Below are positions 50,727-61,200 of a stretch of DNA of 64,000 nt, in pieces. The notes beneath the pieces are model-generated. The model worked only from the letters and a program-made list of their open reading frames with translations. It searched no databases and had not been told where the DNA came from. The position numbers were made by a program, and so were the translations under genes. The stretch's first letter is position 1. The number at the start of each line of letters is the position of its first letter. Where the stretch lies: contig NZ_LSGQ01000030.1 in NCBI RefSeq assembly GCF_001675285.1, positions 674,867 to 738,866 of the forward strand, written 5' to 3'. The stretch comes from Elizabethkingia miricola (GTDB taxonomy: Bacteria > Bacteroidota > Bacteroidia > Flavobacteriales > Weeksellaceae).

Positions 50727-53252
50727 TTACAGTTGTTGGTTCATTAAGAAGTGAGTCTTCCATCCGTTTGGCTGAGTTCCTCCGATTGTTTTATCGAATC
50801 CGTAAGCAAAGTCAAATCCAATAAGACCAAATGCTCCCATATAAACTCTGATACCTATACCGGCAGATCTCTTCAACTGGAATGGGTTATAACTTCCCCA
50901 TCCTTGCCATGTATTACCTCCTTCCAGGAAGGTTAATGCATAAATCTTCGCTGTTTGTGACATAGAGATTGGGTATCTTAACTCGAAGTTAATACGGTTA
51001 TAGATTGTACCCCCTCCGTATGGTGTAATATCCTGGTTAGTACCTCCGGTAGAAGATGCATCTTCATAACCACGAAGTGGAATAAGCTCACGTCCGTCGA
51101 AACGTCCGTTAAATAATCCTACACCACCCATATAGAATCTTTCGAATGGTGGAGCTCCAAGTTGCTTGTTATAACCATCCAGGAATCCCATTTCGATAGA
51201 ACTTCTAAGTACTAATTTACCAATAATCTGGTTATAAGAGTCAGCTTTTAATTTAATTTTATAGAATTCCAACCATCTGTACTTGCTAATAGCAGACATA
51301 TTGCTATAATCTTTTTTAGCGAATAAAGAATATGGAGGCGTAAGCTTCGCTGAAATCTCAAAGTCAGAACCAGAAGTTTTGAAGAATGGATCCGGACCTG
51401 CCGCATTTCTGGAGATACCTATGTTAACAGCAAAGTTGTTAGCTTCCCCGTTGTATAGCGTTTCAGTACCAAACTGGAACGGATAATTGTTAAACTCATA
51501 TCGCTGGTATGATAAACCAGTGTATAGAGAGAAGTAGTCATCCGGCCAACGAAGTAGTCTGTTTAGACCTGCATTAGCAGAGAATATATTCAGCTTCTGA
51601 GCAGCACCATACTGGTCTGTATATTTAACTCTGGAATAGTTGAAACCAACTGATAATGCTGTAGGCTTTGTACCAAATAACCAAGGTTCAGTAAAGGAGA
51701 TACTATAGTTCTGGAAGTACTGACCTGCCTGTGCCTGTAATGAAAGGATTTGTCCGTCACCCTGAGGGACTGGTCTGAAGTCTTTCAATCTCAGGAAATT
51801 TTTCAAAGAGAAGTTGTTGAAAGTAAGACCTAAGGTTCCGATGAAAGAGTTACCACCATAACCTGCCTGAACCTGAACCTGAGAAGATCCTTTCTCTACT
51901 ACAGTCCAATGAATATCTGCTGTATTGTCTACTGCATTAGGCTTAATATCCTGTCCGATTTGCTGAGGGTCGAAGTAAGACATCCCTGCAAGATCGAAAT
52001 AAGTTCTTTTAATATTTGCCTTAGAGAATAGATCTCCAGGACGTGTTCTTAATGATCTTAAGATAACATGGTCATGTGTAGTAACGTTTCCGCCCCATGT
52101 TACACGATTCCACGTTGCTTTTGTACCTTCGTGAATACGAACTTCCATACTGATGGTATCGTTCTTAATAGATTTCTCTACTGCATTTACATTAGAGAAA
52201 AGGTAACCACTATCCATATAAGATGAAGCGATATCAGAGTTATCTTCTTTACCACCTTCTTCACCTACTTTTTTCTTGAAACCTACGGAATCGTAAATAT
52301 CGCCTTTTTTGTAACCAAGAAGTTTTGTCAAAGCTTCAGTAGAGAATACTGTATTTCCTACGAATGTAATATCTCCGATATAGTATTTTTTACCCTCATC
52401 TACTTTTACTTTGATGTTGTATCCTTTAGTATTACGCGAAACAGAGTCTGACACTACTCTCATATCTCTAAATCCTAAAGAGTTGTAGTAGTCTACAAGA
52501 GTCTTCTTATCTTCTTCATATTTATCTTTGATAAATTTCGAAGGCTTAAGCAAACCAAGAAGGAATCTCTTTTGTTTCGTATTTTTAAAACCGTTTTTAC
52601 GAAGTTTAGATGAAGAAACGCTGTTGTTTCCTTCAAAATCTATACGGTCTATCTTAACACGTTTTCCTTTATCTACATTAATGGTCCAGTCGATAAGCCC
52701 AGGATCCTTTGCATTGATTTTATCTTCAATGGTGATCTTAGCATCCGGAAATCCTTTTGTAATGTATTGCTGAGGTACATTATGTTTTAGGTTAGTAACG
52801 AGATTCTCGGTAATTTTCATACCAGGCTTCAGGTTATTATCCTTAATAAGTTTTTCGTTTTTAGATTTCTTGATCCCTTTTCCGGTAAATTTTACTTCAC
52901 CAAGTTCCTTTAAATCCTGAAGAGAGAATTTTAAGACAATATTTTGTCCTTCAATGCTCTGCACATATACTTCAACCTCAGAAAAATATTGGCTATCCCA
53001 AAGCTTTTTGATAGCTGTACTCAGTCTTTGTCCGGGAATTTCAACAGATTCACCTTTCACAAGACCTGTAAAGCGTAAAATTTGCTCAGGTGTGTATTTT
53101 TTAACACCATCTACTACAATATCTTTCAGAACATAAGTGCCCTCATTTTGAGCGACAGCTTCACTGCTCTGCGTTGTTTGCGGAGGCGTCACCTGCCCAT
53201 AAAAATGAGCAGAAGCAATGAAAAGGAATATCGGTAACGATCTAAACTTCAT
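50727..53252 (-). CDS. bamA: Outer-membrane protein assembly factor BamA
   Basis: An 841-residue protein with a signal peptide (1-19), five POTRA repeats (about 38-420) and a 16-strand Omp85 barrel (about 450-841). The L6 region is LRGYEDAS, close to the VRGF/Y motif that closes the barrel. GIGIRVYMGAFGLIGFDFAYGFDK is the conserved end. It inserts barrel proteins into the outer membrane. Length is normal for Bacteroidota. It lies 28 bases after uppS and before the Skp-like gene. Confidence 0.95.
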   Translation of the reverse strand: MKFRSLPIFLFIASAHFYGQVTPPQTTQSSEAVAQNEGTYVLKDIVVDGVKKYTPEQILRFTGLVKGESVEIPGQRLSTAIKKLWDSQYFSEVEVYVQSIEGQNIVLKFSLQDLKELGEVKFTGKGIKKSKNEKLIKDNNLKPGMKITENLVTNLKHNVPQQYITKGFPDAKITIEDKINAKDPGLIDWTINVDKGKRVKIDRIDFEGNNSVSSSKLRKNGFKNTKQKRFLLGLLKPSKFIKDKYEEDKKTLVDYYNSLGFRDMRVVSDSVSRNTKGYNIKVKVDEGKKYYIGDITFVGNTVFSTEALTKLLGYKKGDIYDSVGFKKKVGEEGGKEDNSDIASSYMDSGYLFSNVNAVEKSIKNDTISMEVRIHEGTKATWNRVTWGGNVTTHDHVILRSLRTRPGDLFSKANIKRTYFDLAGMSYFDPQQIGQDIKPNAVDNTADIHWTVVEKGSSQVQVQAGYGGNSFIGTLGLTFNNFSLKNFLRLKDFRPVPQGDGQILSLQAQAGQYFQNYSISFTEPWLFGTKPTALSVGFNYSRVKYTDQYGAAQKLNIFSANAGLNRLLRWPDDYFSLYTGLSYQRYEFNNYPFQFGTETLYNGEANNFAVNIGISRNAAGPDPFFKTSGSDFEISAKLTPPYSLFAKKDYSNMSAISKYRWLEFYKIKLKADSYNQIIGKLVLRSSIEMGFLDGYNKQLGAPPFERFYMGGVGLFNGRFDGRELIPLRGYEDASSTGGTNQDITPYGGGTIYNRINFELRYPISMSQTAKIYALTFLEGGNTWQGWGSYNPFQLKRSAGIGIRVYMGAFGLIGFDFAYGFDKTIGGTQPNGWKTHFLMNQQL

Positions 53253-53280
53253 TTTTAATGTATCTTTTCTTATATATACT

Positions 53281-54036
53281 CTAAGCTTTATCAGCTTCTA
53301 TTTGTTCACTAGTTTTTCCATATCTGCGCTCCTTATCCTGATAGTTAAGAATACAGTTGAAGAAATCATCCTTGGTAAAGTCTGGCCAGAAAATATCCAG
53401 GAATTGTAATTCTGCATAAGCAATCTGCCATAACAGGAAATTACTAATACGAATTTCTCCGCTTGTTCTTATCATAAGATCTACAGGAGGCATATCCTTT
53501 GTATAAAGATGGCTTTCGAATAATTGATTATTGATGTCTTCGGGATTTATCTTTCCGTCTTTCGCATCTTTGGCAATAGATTTTACAGCATGAAGGATTT
53601 CATCCTGAGATCCATAGTTTAATGCCAATACCAAAGTCCCGCCTTTGTTGTTTTCGGTTAGATCCATTACATTTTGTAATTGTTCTCTTACCATTTCCGG
53701 CATTTTGGAAACGTCACCAATTACCTTCAGGCGTAATCCTTTTGTGTATATCTCATCCGCTTCATTTAATAATGTTTCAGAAAGAAGAGACATCAGGGTA
53801 GATACTTCATCTTCCGGACGGTTCCAGTTTTCTGTGGAAAAGGTATATAGCGTTAAATAAGGGATGTGAATTTCGTTACAGGCATTAATGGCATTGCGTA
53901 CAGATTGTATTGCACTGCGGTGTCCATAAGTCCTTTCCTCACCACGAGATTTAGCCCAACGACCATTACCATCCATAATAATGGCAACGTGTTTCGGCAG
54001 TTTTGTCATATCAATTTTCGACTTCAATTCTTCCAT
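53281..54036 (-). CDS. uppS: Undecaprenyl diphosphate synthase (isoprenyl transferase)
   Basis: A 251-residue cis-prenyltransferase that makes C55 undecaprenyl diphosphate, the lipid carrier for peptidoglycan and LPS. The signature IMDGNGRWAKSRG with D22, the YTFSTENW motif and RTSGEIRISNFLLWQ are intact. It leads into bamA and the Skp-like gene. A possible small ORF lies 4 bases upstream. Confidence 0.96.
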   Translation of the reverse strand: MEELKSKIDMTKLPKHVAIIMDGNGRWAKSRGEERTYGHRSAIQSVRNAINACNEIHIPYLTLYTFSTENWNRPEDEVSTLMSLLSETLLNEADEIYTKGLRLKVIGDVSKMPEMVREQLQNVMDLTENNKGGTLVLALNYGSQDEILHAVKSIAKDAKDGKINPEDINNQLFESHLYTKDMPPVDLMIRTSGEIRISNFLLWQIAYAELQFLDIFWPDFTKDDFFNCILNYQDKERRYGKTSEQIEADKA

Positions 54037-54040
54037 AACA

Positions 54041-54187
54041 TTAATTGCGGTAGTCCTGTGGCTTTTGTATTGAGCGAATAACAGAATACTTTAGACTATT
54101 ATAACCGGAAAATTGCGGCAGCAAAATTCTACCCGTTCCGGTAAGAGAACTGATAAAGGATAAAATAGAATATTGTAGTTGCTTCAT
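54041..54187 (-). CDS. Possible 48-residue protein upstream of uppS
   Basis: ATG at 54187 opens 48 codons (start MKQLQYSILSFISSLTGTGR) ending TAA at 54041, 4 bases before the uppS ATG. A TATATTTG -7 element at 54236-54243 would place it first in the uppS-bamA-skp transcript. The peptide has no recognised motif. It could be a real small protein or a translated leader. Support is its tight spacing and promoter only. Confidence 0.35.
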   Translation of the reverse strand: MKQLQYSILSFISSLTGTGRILLPQFSGYNSLKYSVIRSIQKPQDYRN

Positions 54188-54235
54188 TCTGTTATTTACT
54201 ATTCCGTAGAATAATTATTTATAATATCAATGGTG

Positions 54236-54243
54236 CAAATATA
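54236..54243 (-). promoter_or_regulatory. -7 element of the uppS operon
   Basis: TATATTTG on the minus strand is an exact TAnnTTTG match. It lies 200 bases before uppS and 48 before the 48-codon ORF. No -33 TTTG is seen at the usual distance. The remaining sequence up to 54373 is AT-rich and shows no gene. Confidence 0.5.
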
Positions 54244-54372
54244 AAACAAATTTATATTAGGAATATTCATAATGTTTAGTTAAATAATCCATTAATTTTC
54301 AGCAATTATTAACGTATTTTTAGAAAAAAAGCTTTTTCCAAGTAGAACATATTTTCCTTATATAACTTTGGT

Positions 54373-55452
54373 CTATTCTTCAAATCTTAGTAGCCTGTTA
54401 TTAAGATGTCCGGCCTTCGCATTTTCAAAGTCAGATTTTGCACAAGGCAGGCATTCTGCAATATTTGGGCTCTTTCCAAAATACCATAAATTACTAAACG
54501 TGTCGCGTTTAAAAGCAACCTCATGATCGCCGATCATAATCCAGAATGTTTCGTATTCTCTTTCTTTAGGATGGCTTCTCTGAATATTGATTCCCTCCAA
54601 AAGGTACCATATCATTTGAGCTAATAGTTGTTGGTTCAGATAGTTTTTAGTAGATGTCTGATAATTGAAGATACCTATAGATTTAAGATTTTCAGACAAA
54701 CCAGCTTCTTTCATATAGGCACAAATCTCTCTTCTGTTTAATCCGTTAACCTGTGGCTGGACTGAAAAAGGCTCAGCAATACTTTCTACAGCATTACAAC
54801 TAATCGTAACCAGATCCGCTTTTCGGAAGTATGGTTCAATAGGTTCTGTAGAATTCATCATCTCTGCAAGTCTGATGATATCAAAGTTTACTTCATTCAT
54901 CAGCTTCACAGCATCATATTCATTAGAATGCTTCTGGAAGCCAAGGTGATGATATTTTCCTACAGGATTAGTTTCGGAGCTAAGAATCTTAGCCAGGAAA
55001 TTCTTTTCTGTTAAGGTTTCATCAGAGTGATCCAGGCTGAGCATATTATTAATCTGTACATAAGTCAGATTTTTATAAATATGGTTAATGGCTGAGAATA
55101 CTGAGTAAGATATATCATTAGAACCTCCTATAACAATTGGAAGAACATGCTTGCGTAAACAATATGTGAGAAGTTCCTGTAATGCAAAATGAGTGTTTTC
55201 AGGCGTTTTACCGGAAATAAAATCTCCAAGATCTGCAATAGGAACTTCCCAGTCATGTCGGGACAGCTGGTATAATTGTTTTCTTACCTCTGTGAAGTTT
55301 TTCGGAGTTGCTGTTCCTCCAGCGCCTCTTTCATCAGAACAGAAAATAAGAGCAATACCTCCTTCTTTGATTTCTGGTTTTATCATTGCCCCTAATTGCC
55401 ACTTTTCAGCAGGAATATTAGGAGCAGGAATAAGAAGATCTTCAATATTCAT
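54373..55452 (-). CDS. Arginase-fold protein with degenerate metal site
   Basis: A 359-residue protein of the arginase/formimidoylglutamase superfamily. The position of the GGxHD motif reads GGSND, the DAHxD motif position reads INNMLSLDHS, and the SxDxDxxDP position reads TISCNAVES, so the usual manganese ligands are mostly missing. The fold is supported by overall length, by IVIGGSNDISYSVFSAI and by the C-terminal LAQMIWYLLEGI segment. It should not be annotated as an active arginase. It starts 8 bases after topA ends in the same direction, so they are probably one operon. Confidence 0.75.
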   Translation of the reverse strand: MNIEDLLIPAPNIPAEKWQLGAMIKPEIKEGGIALIFCSDERGAGGTATPKNFTEVRKQLYQLSRHDWEVPIADLGDFISGKTPENTHFALQELLTYCLRKHVLPIVIGGSNDISYSVFSAINHIYKNLTYVQINNMLSLDHSDETLTEKNFLAKILSSETNPVGKYHHLGFQKHSNEYDAVKLMNEVNFDIIRLAEMMNSTEPIEPYFRKADLVTISCNAVESIAEPFSVQPQVNGLNRREICAYMKEAGLSENLKSIGIFNYQTSTKNYLNQQLLAQMIWYLLEGINIQRSHPKEREYETFWIMIGDHEVAFKRDTFSNLWYFGKSPNIAECLPCAKSDFENAKAGHLNNRLLRFEE

Positions 55453-55460
55453 TATTAACC

Positions 55461-58001
55461 TTATTTTTTAGAAGGTTTTTTAGCAGCAGCTTTCTTGGCA
55501 GGCGCTTTTTTGGCTTTCGGTTTCTCTTTAAAAGCAGTTTCGTCCTGAGCAATAATCCATTTTTTTACTTCATCGAAGGAAATATCCTGCAAATCTTCAG
55601 CAGTATATTTTTCTCCTTTTCCTTTCAATGGGATTTTCAACATTTTCTTTCCAAAACGAATGAAAGGTCCCCATCTTCCGTTTTCAAGAGAAACCTTCTG
55701 GTCCTCCCATTGCTGAATATATCTGTTAGCTTCTTTTTCCAGTTTGGCATCAATTAGTTCGTTGATGTCACTTTGAGAAAGATTATTAAAATCATATTTC
55801 TTCGGAACATTTACAAAGATGTCCTTATATTTTATGAAAGGTCCGAATCTTCCGGTTCCTTTAGTTACAGGCTCTCCTTTATAAGTTGCGATAGGAGCAT
55901 CGGCTCTCTTCTTTTCTTCTATAATCTCGATTGCTCTGTCATTATCCACAGACAGCGGATCTTCAGTTTTAGGAATGCTGATATAAGCTTCTCCCCACTT
56001 GATATAAGGCCCAAAACGTCCAACACCCACTACAACTTCTTTACCTTCGTAATCATTAAGATTAAAAGGTATTTTGAAAAGCTCCATTGCTTCTTCAAAC
56101 GTAATTGTAGTAATATTCTGATTCGGCATCAGAGAAGCAAAGATTGGTTTCTCTTCATCATCTGTTTCTCCGATTTGTATCATAGCACCAAATCTTCCGA
56201 TTCTTGCATGTACATTTTTGCCCGTTTTAGGATCTACTCCCAGTACACGGTCACCATTTGCTCTGTCGGCGTTTTCTTCTACATCAGCAATTCTTGGGTG
56301 GAATTTTCCATAGAATTCAGTCATAACATCTTTCCATGCTCTGTTTCCTTCCGCAATAATATCGAAAGCTTCCTCAACACGAGCTGTAAATCCGTAATCA
56401 AGAACTTCGTTGAAGTTATTAACAAGAAAATCATTAACAACAACACCTATATCAGTTGGTAGAAATTTGTTCTTATCAGCACCATACTTTTCTGTAAGTG
56501 TTTCTTTTTTCAGTGAAGAAGTTAAAGTAAGCTGAACAATTTCACGTTCCTTAGCCATAATTTCTCTCTTGTCCACGTACTCACGATTCTGGATCGTCTG
56601 GATTGTCGGAGCATAAGTAGAAGGTCTTCCGATTCCCAGTTCTTCCAGTTTTCTTACCAGCGATGCTTCTGTAAATCTTGCAGGAGCTTTTGTGTATTTC
56701 TCGGTAGCAATGATTTTTTTGTATTTAAGAGCCTCACCAACATTTACCTTTGGCAGAAGTTTATCGTCGTTCTCATCATCTTCCTCTTCATTTTTAGTAA
56801 TACCATATACTTTTAAGAAACCATCAAAAATAATCACTTCACCAGTTGCCTCAAAATGTTGAGGAAGTTTCTGGTTTCCTATCTCAATTACTGTTTTCTC
56901 AATTTTAGCATTGGCCATCTGACTTGCCATTGCTCTTTTATATATTAGCTGGTATAATTTGTTAAGCTGTGCATCTCCTACTGTTTTTACACCAAAATCG
57001 GTAGGACGAATTGCCTCGTGAGCTTCCTGAGCAGATGCATTCTTAGTAGTATAGTTTCTCGGTGCAGAATATTCTTCTCCGAATTCTTTTGTAATAGTTG
57101 CTTTTGCCGAATTAATAGCTTCCTGAGAAAGATTAACGCTATCCGTCCTCATATAGGTAATATAACCTTCTTCATATAGACGCTGTGCTACACGCATTGT
57201 AGAAGTTACGGAATATCCTAATCTGTTTGAAGCTTCCTGCTGTAGAGTAGAAGTAGTAAACGGAGCTGAAGCGGAACGCTGCCCCGGCTTTTTTTCTACA
57301 TTTAAAACTTTGAAGTCTGCAGTACTGCATTGGTTAAGGAAAGATTCAGCTTCTTGTTCTGTAGAGAAGTCCTTTTTTAGTTTTGCTAAAATTTCTTTCT
57401 TCTCATCGTTCAGGAAAGTTCCTTCTACTTTATAAGACGCCTGAGACTGGAATCCGTGGATTTCTTTTTCTCTTTCAACAACAAGACGTACTGCTACTGA
57501 CTGTACACGACCTGCAGAAAGACCTGGTTTTACTTTCTTCCATAGAACAGGAGACATTTCAAAACCTACAATTCTATCCAGTACTCTTCTCGCCTGTTGG
57601 GCATTGACAAGATTATTGTCTATTTTTCTCGGATTCTCTATAGCTTTAAGAATTGCATTCTTAGTAATCTCATGAAATACAATTCTTTTAGTTTTATCTT
57701 CTTTTAATTTTAATTCCTCCGCCAGATGCCATGCAATAGCTTCCCCCTCGCGGTCTTCATCGGAAGCCAGCCATACCATATCGGCTTTTTTGGCTAAAGA
57801 CTTAAGCTCTGTAACGAGCTTCTTCTTATCTGGAGAAACTTCGTAATCAGGAGTAAATGTTTCAAGGTTAATACCCATGCCCTTTTTAGGAAGATCACGG
57901 ATGTGTCCCATACTAGAGGTTACTTCAAAATCATTACCAAGATACTTCTGTATCGTCTTAGCCTTCGCAGGGGACTCCACAATTACGAGATTTTTCGACA
58001 T
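55461..58001 (-). CDS. topA: DNA topoisomerase I
   Basis: An 846-residue type IA topoisomerase that relaxes negative supercoils. The Toprim domain (3-115) has the start LVIVESPAKAKTIQKYLG and the acidic SDEDREGEAIAWHL. The catalytic tyrosine is Y283 in YITYMRTDSVNLS. The C-terminal zinc fingers of the E. coli enzyme are replaced by four RxGxxI repeats (about 600-810, e.g. GRFGPYIKWG, GRFGPFIKYK, GRWGPFIRFG) and a Lys/Ala/Pro tail, the usual form in this group. The arginase-fold gene follows. Confidence 0.97.
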   Translation of the reverse strand: MSKNLVIVESPAKAKTIQKYLGNDFEVTSSMGHIRDLPKKGMGINLETFTPDYEVSPDKKKLVTELKSLAKKADMVWLASDEDREGEAIAWHLAEELKLKEDKTKRIVFHEITKNAILKAIENPRKIDNNLVNAQQARRVLDRIVGFEMSPVLWKKVKPGLSAGRVQSVAVRLVVEREKEIHGFQSQASYKVEGTFLNDEKKEILAKLKKDFSTEQEAESFLNQCSTADFKVLNVEKKPGQRSASAPFTTSTLQQEASNRLGYSVTSTMRVAQRLYEEGYITYMRTDSVNLSQEAINSAKATITKEFGEEYSAPRNYTTKNASAQEAHEAIRPTDFGVKTVGDAQLNKLYQLIYKRAMASQMANAKIEKTVIEIGNQKLPQHFEATGEVIIFDGFLKVYGITKNEEEDDENDDKLLPKVNVGEALKYKKIIATEKYTKAPARFTEASLVRKLEELGIGRPSTYAPTIQTIQNREYVDKREIMAKEREIVQLTLTSSLKKETLTEKYGADKNKFLPTDIGVVVNDFLVNNFNEVLDYGFTARVEEAFDIIAEGNRAWKDVMTEFYGKFHPRIADVEENADRANGDRVLGVDPKTGKNVHARIGRFGAMIQIGETDDEEKPIFASLMPNQNITTITFEEAMELFKIPFNLNDYEGKEVVVGVGRFGPYIKWGEAYISIPKTEDPLSVDNDRAIEIIEEKKRADAPIATYKGEPVTKGTGRFGPFIKYKDIFVNVPKKYDFNNLSQSDINELIDAKLEKEANRYIQQWEDQKVSLENGRWGPFIRFGKKMLKIPLKGKGEKYTAEDLQDISFDEVKKWIIAQDETAFKEKPKAKKAPAKKAAAKKPSKK

Positions 58002-58014
58002 AGAAAATTTTTTG

Positions 58015-58043
58015 CAAAATTAGGATTTATTTTGAAAATCAAA
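58015..58043 (-). promoter_or_regulatory. Promoter of topA
   Basis: On the minus strand TTTG (58040-58043) and TAATTTTG (58015-58022) are 17 bases apart. Transcription would start about 7 bases before the ATG at 58001, so the mRNA would be nearly leaderless. Confidence 0.7.
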
Positions 58044-58238
58044 TTTTTCTTTATCATTCAAATTTTCTATTTAGGCAACAAGCTGTGTTATTGCTTATTC
58101 CTAAAAAGAAGAATGCTTAATATTTAAAAGCTTAAATTTCAATAGATTTAAGCTTTCTTAATATAGGAGAAATTCGACAATTTTTTTTATATTCGCAATC
58201 TTAATTTATAAAGGACTAGAAATATTTTTTAACGTCAC

Positions 58239-61200
58239 ATGAAGAAGTTTACCGAGTATAAAAACTTAGATCTTATCGGTTCTGCCGAAAATGTATTGAA
58301 ATTCTGGGAAGAGAACGATACTTTCGAAAAAAGTGTAGAAAATCGCCAGGGCAGCCCTGAGTATGTTTTCTATGAAGGTCCGCCATCTGCGAATGGGATG
58401 CCGGGTATTCACCACGTTATGGCCAGAAGTATTAAGGATATTTTCTGCCGTTTCCAGACTCAGAATGGTAAGCAGGTTTTTCGTAAAGCCGGCTGGGATA
58501 CCCATGGACTTCCGATTGAACTTGGTGTTGAAAAAGAATTAGGAATCACTAAAGAAGATATTGGTAAGAAAATTAGTGTTGAAGACTATAACAAAGCTTG
58601 TCGCGAAGCGGTAATGCGTTATACTGATGCATGGAATAAACTTACTGAAAAAATTGGCTATTGGGTAGATTTGGAGAACCCTTATATTACCTACGAGCCA
58701 AAATATATGGAAACTGTATGGTGGCTATTGAAGCAGCTTTACAACAAAGAATTATTGTATAAAGGATATACAATACAGCCATATTCACCGGCAGCAGGAA
58801 CAGGGCTTTCTTCACACGAATTAAATCAGCCAGGGACTTACCGTGATGTTTCCGATACAACGATTGTAGCACAATTCAGAGTTAAAAAAGAAAGTTCAGA
58901 TCTATTTAACGATATAGATGGAAATGTAGATATCCTTGCATGGACAACTACACCGTGGACATTACCTTCGAATACTGCTTTAACAATTGGAAGAGATATC
59001 GAATATGTAGTTGTTAAGACTTTCAATCAGTATACATTTGAACCAATCAATGTAGTATTGGCAAGAGTTCTTTTAGAAAAGAACTTTGGTAAAAAATATG
59101 CAGAAGGAACGGATGAAGATTTTGCTAATTACACACCGGAAAGCAAAGTTATTCCTTACAGAATATTAAAAGAATTTACCGGAGAACAACTGGCAGGTAC
59201 ACATTATGAGCAGCTTGTACAATGGTTTGCTCCAGAGGAAAATGCTGAAAAAGCATTCCGTGTAATTATCGGAGACTTTGTAACTACCGAAGACGGAACT
59301 GGGGTAGTGCACACAGCACCTACATTTGGTGCGGATGATGCCCGTGTATCCAAGGAAAATGATATCCCGCCAATGTTGGTAAAGGATGAAAACGGAAACC
59401 TTATCCCGTTGGTAGATCTACAAGGACGTTTTATCCATGGAGAAAATGTTCCTGAACTATTTGCAGGTAAATACATTAAGAACGAATACTATGAAAATGG
59501 CCAGGCTCCTGAAAAGTCTTGGGATGTTGAATTAGCAATTTTATTGAAGACTGAAAACAAAGCCTTCAAAGTAGAAAAATATGTACACAGTTATCCACAC
59601 TGCTGGAGAACAGATAAACCAGTTCTTTATTATCCGCTGGATTCATGGTTTGTAAAAATGACGGCTGTAAAAGACCGTTTGGTAAACCTGAATAAAGAAA
59701 TTAACTGGAAACCAAAAGCGACAGGAGAAGGACGTTTTGCAAACTGGTTAGAAAATGTAAACGACTGGAACCTGTCCCGTTCACGTTACTGGGGTATTCC
59801 GTTGCCAATATGGAGAACAGAAGATCTAAGAGAAGAACTGGCAATAGGTTCGGTTGAAGAACTAATGCAGGAGATTCAGAAATCTATCGATGCCGGGTTT
59901 ATGACTTCCAATCCTTACGAAGGCTTTGAAGCTGGTAACATGGATGAAGCTAACTATGCTAAAGTAGATTTACATAAGAATATTGTAGATCAGATTATTC
60001 TGGTTTCTGCTTCAGGAAAACCAATGAAGAGAGAATCCGACCTTATCGATGTATGGTTCGATTCAGGATCAATGCCATATGCGCAATTACATTATCCTTT
60101 CGAGAATAAAGAGCTGATAGATGAAAGAAAAGCTTTCCCTGCTGACTTTATTGCGGAAGGTGTAGATCAGACAAGAGGATGGTTCTATACGTTGCATGCA
60201 ATCGGAACAGCTGTTTTCGATTCTGTAGCCTATAAAAATGTAATGTCTAACGGACTGGTATTAGATAAAAACGGACAAAAAATGTCTAAGCGTTTAGGAA
60301 ACGCGATTGATCCTTTCAAAACCTTAGAAACATACGGACCGGATGCTACCCGTTGGTATATGATTTCCAATGCGATGCCTTGGGAGAATCTTAAGTTTGA
60401 CCTGGAAGGAATAGATGAGGTAAGAAGAAAATTCTTCGGGACACTATACAATACCTATTCTTTCTTTGCGTTGTATGCTAATGTAGATGGATTTAGATAT
60501 GAAGAGGCAGATGTAGAAAACCGTCCGGAAATCGACAGATGGATTTTGTCCGAGCTTAATCTTTTGGTAAAAGAAGTTAAATCTTTCTATGAAGATTATG
60601 AACCAACAAAAGTAGCAAGAGCAATCAATACTTTTGTTAATGACAATCTTTCCAACTGGTATGTACGTTTGTGCAGAAGACGTTTCTGGAAAGGAGACTA
60701 TACTGAAGACAAAATTTCAGCATATCAGACTTTATATACCTGCCTGGAAACAATTGCTAAAATATCTGCTCCGATTGCTCCATTCTTTATGGATCAATTA
60801 TATCAGGATCTGAACAATGCAACTCAAAAAGAATCAGCAGGATCTGTACATTTAACAGATTTCCCTGTTGTAGACGAAAATAAGATTGACTACTCTTTAG
60901 TAGAAAAAACTCATCTTGCACAGCAGATAACCTCTATGGTATTCTCTTTGAGAAAAAAGGAAAATATCAAAGTACGCCAGCCTTTACAGAAAGTAATGAT
61001 TCCTGTTTTAGATGCTGCTACCGGAGAACAAATCAATGCGGTTTCCGAGCTTATCAAACAGGAGGTAAATGTGAAAGAGCTTCAGTTGATTAATGCAGAA
61101 GAGGCTTCTCATCTTATTGTTAAGCAAATTAAACCAAACTTCAAGGCACTAGGACCTAAGCTTGGTAAAGATATGAAGACTGTAGCTGCAGAAATCTCTG

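Noticed and set aside
55773..56462. A 229-codon plus-strand ORF opposite topA
   Set aside because: Fully antisense to the conserved C-terminal repeats of topA; rich in Phe, Ile, Ser and Tyr as expected for an antisense frame, and no promoter or family signature is seen.
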